The notes beneath the pieces are model-generated. The model worked only from the letters and a program-made list of their open reading frames with translations. It was not told the origin of the DNA and ran no database searches. Shown piece after piece: positions 63,439 to 64,000 of a DNA stretch of 64,000 bases. The number at the start of each line of letters is the position of its first letter. Positions within the stretch are counted from its first letter, which is position 1. Origin of the DNA: Oreohelix idahoensis (taxonomy: Eukaryota > Mollusca > Gastropoda > Stylommatophora > Oreohelicidae); the NCBI GenBank assembly GCA_024509875.1, contig JAMPIV010008521.1, positions 310,001 through 374,000 on the forward strand, given 5' to 3'. The position numbers and the translations under genes were made by a program.

Positions 63439-64000
63439 ACAAGGATTAAATCAACTATAAATTTGTGTATATATACAAATAACAAATTTAATAATCAAAT
63501 ATATTTAACAGTGTAAAATGAATAATTCTCTTCCTTTTTTTAAGTCACAGGATAATGTTATGGATATTGAGAGAATTTCCTTAAAGTTCACTTGGCAGCT
63601 TTTAAGTATGTTCTTACATGCCAGTAAGTTTGGTTTCTGCTCCAGCCGATGTTTGGCTCTTTGCAGGTTATGGACTGATGCACTCTCGTCACTGGTCAAG
63701 TCTGGAGGTTGTGACACGTTCCAAGAAATATCAGGGTGTAATCACGAAGCTGGTCCAGCGTCTTTAAGACCCTACTGATGATGGTGTCTAGCGTTGACAG
63801 CATGCCACTTATGCAACACACTTTGTTCCAGAGATAGTACCAACTGGTACGACTGGCCTAAACTATCTTTAGAAATACTGACTCCTGGCTCAGAGCAATA
63901 GTCAAGGCAACTTGTTTAAGATACCTCTTACGCTGTCTGGGGAATTACTTTAAACTAGGCTCCCACTCTGACTTTGTGTTTTCATATTCCAGTTCTTGGT
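63439..64000. other. Unannotated right end
   Basis: Small frames at 63505-63778 on both strands carry no recognised motif. Nothing else seen. Confidence 0.5.

Overview
The window is eukaryotic, A+T-rich, intron-bearing DNA dominated by decayed and nested transposable elements. The mixture of mariner (DD34D), Tc1, hAT/ZMYM1-like, Ty3/Gypsy LTR elements, several APE-type non-LTR families with short microsatellite tails and tRNA-derived SINEs points to a large-genome insect. Two exons resembling an NXPE-type membrane protein would fit a cockroach/termite-like species, but that is inference. No bacterial-style operon, rRNA, intact tRNA or CRISPR was seen.

Layout. 1-1.3 kb: nothing recognised. 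1.3-8.35 kb: two members of one LTR-element family in inverted orientation, each with a coiled-coil gag-like frame of unrecognised type; element A (plus) has lost pol and most of its right LTR, element B (minus) has one LTR and a longer gag frame. 8.6-9.1 kb: non-LTR RNase H remnant, cut by a 10.7-kb Ty3/Gypsy element (9110 to about 19800) with gag, protease, RT/RNase H, integrase with a long repeat-bearing tail, and a small membrane ORF. 19.8-24.2 kb: diverged duplications and non-LTR ends. 24.2-25.7 kb: fold-back element plus hAT-like remnant. 26.9-27.3 kb: a 43-bp tandem array of 3'-splice-site-like sequence, then a short exon encoding a start and signal anchor. 28.5-40.2 kb: an APE-type LINE split by a 9.27-kb LTR element with 2.37-kb LTRs and 5-bp target duplications. 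Its domain order (protease, integrase, RT, RNase H) and SCAN-like gag match the Gmr1 type. 41.0-45.85 kb: second hAT-like element holding a 250-bp inverted repeat and a Tc1 element, itself hit by two LINE ends. 46.0-47.7 kb: NXPE-like exon and a broken partial copy. 48.7-50.0 kb: transposase with an unusually long second-D to E spacing. 50.4-54.8 kb: a minus-strand LINE interrupted by two plus-strand copies of another LINE. 54.8-64 kb: MITE-like repeat, 26-bp minisatellite with a 338-bp higher-order period, two SINEs, LINE ends, a nearly intact mariner, a 62-67-bp tandem array and a third hAT fragment.

How the parts relate. Target-site duplications allow a relative history: LINE before Gmr1-like element; hAT before Tc1 before two LINE ends; minus LINE before both plus LINE copies. 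The only plausible host coding sequence is the exon pair at 27141-27299 and 46060-46327, phase-compatible on the plus strand and separated by about 19 kb of transposon-filled putative intron. All boundaries and identities were judged by eye; no search or alignment program was run.
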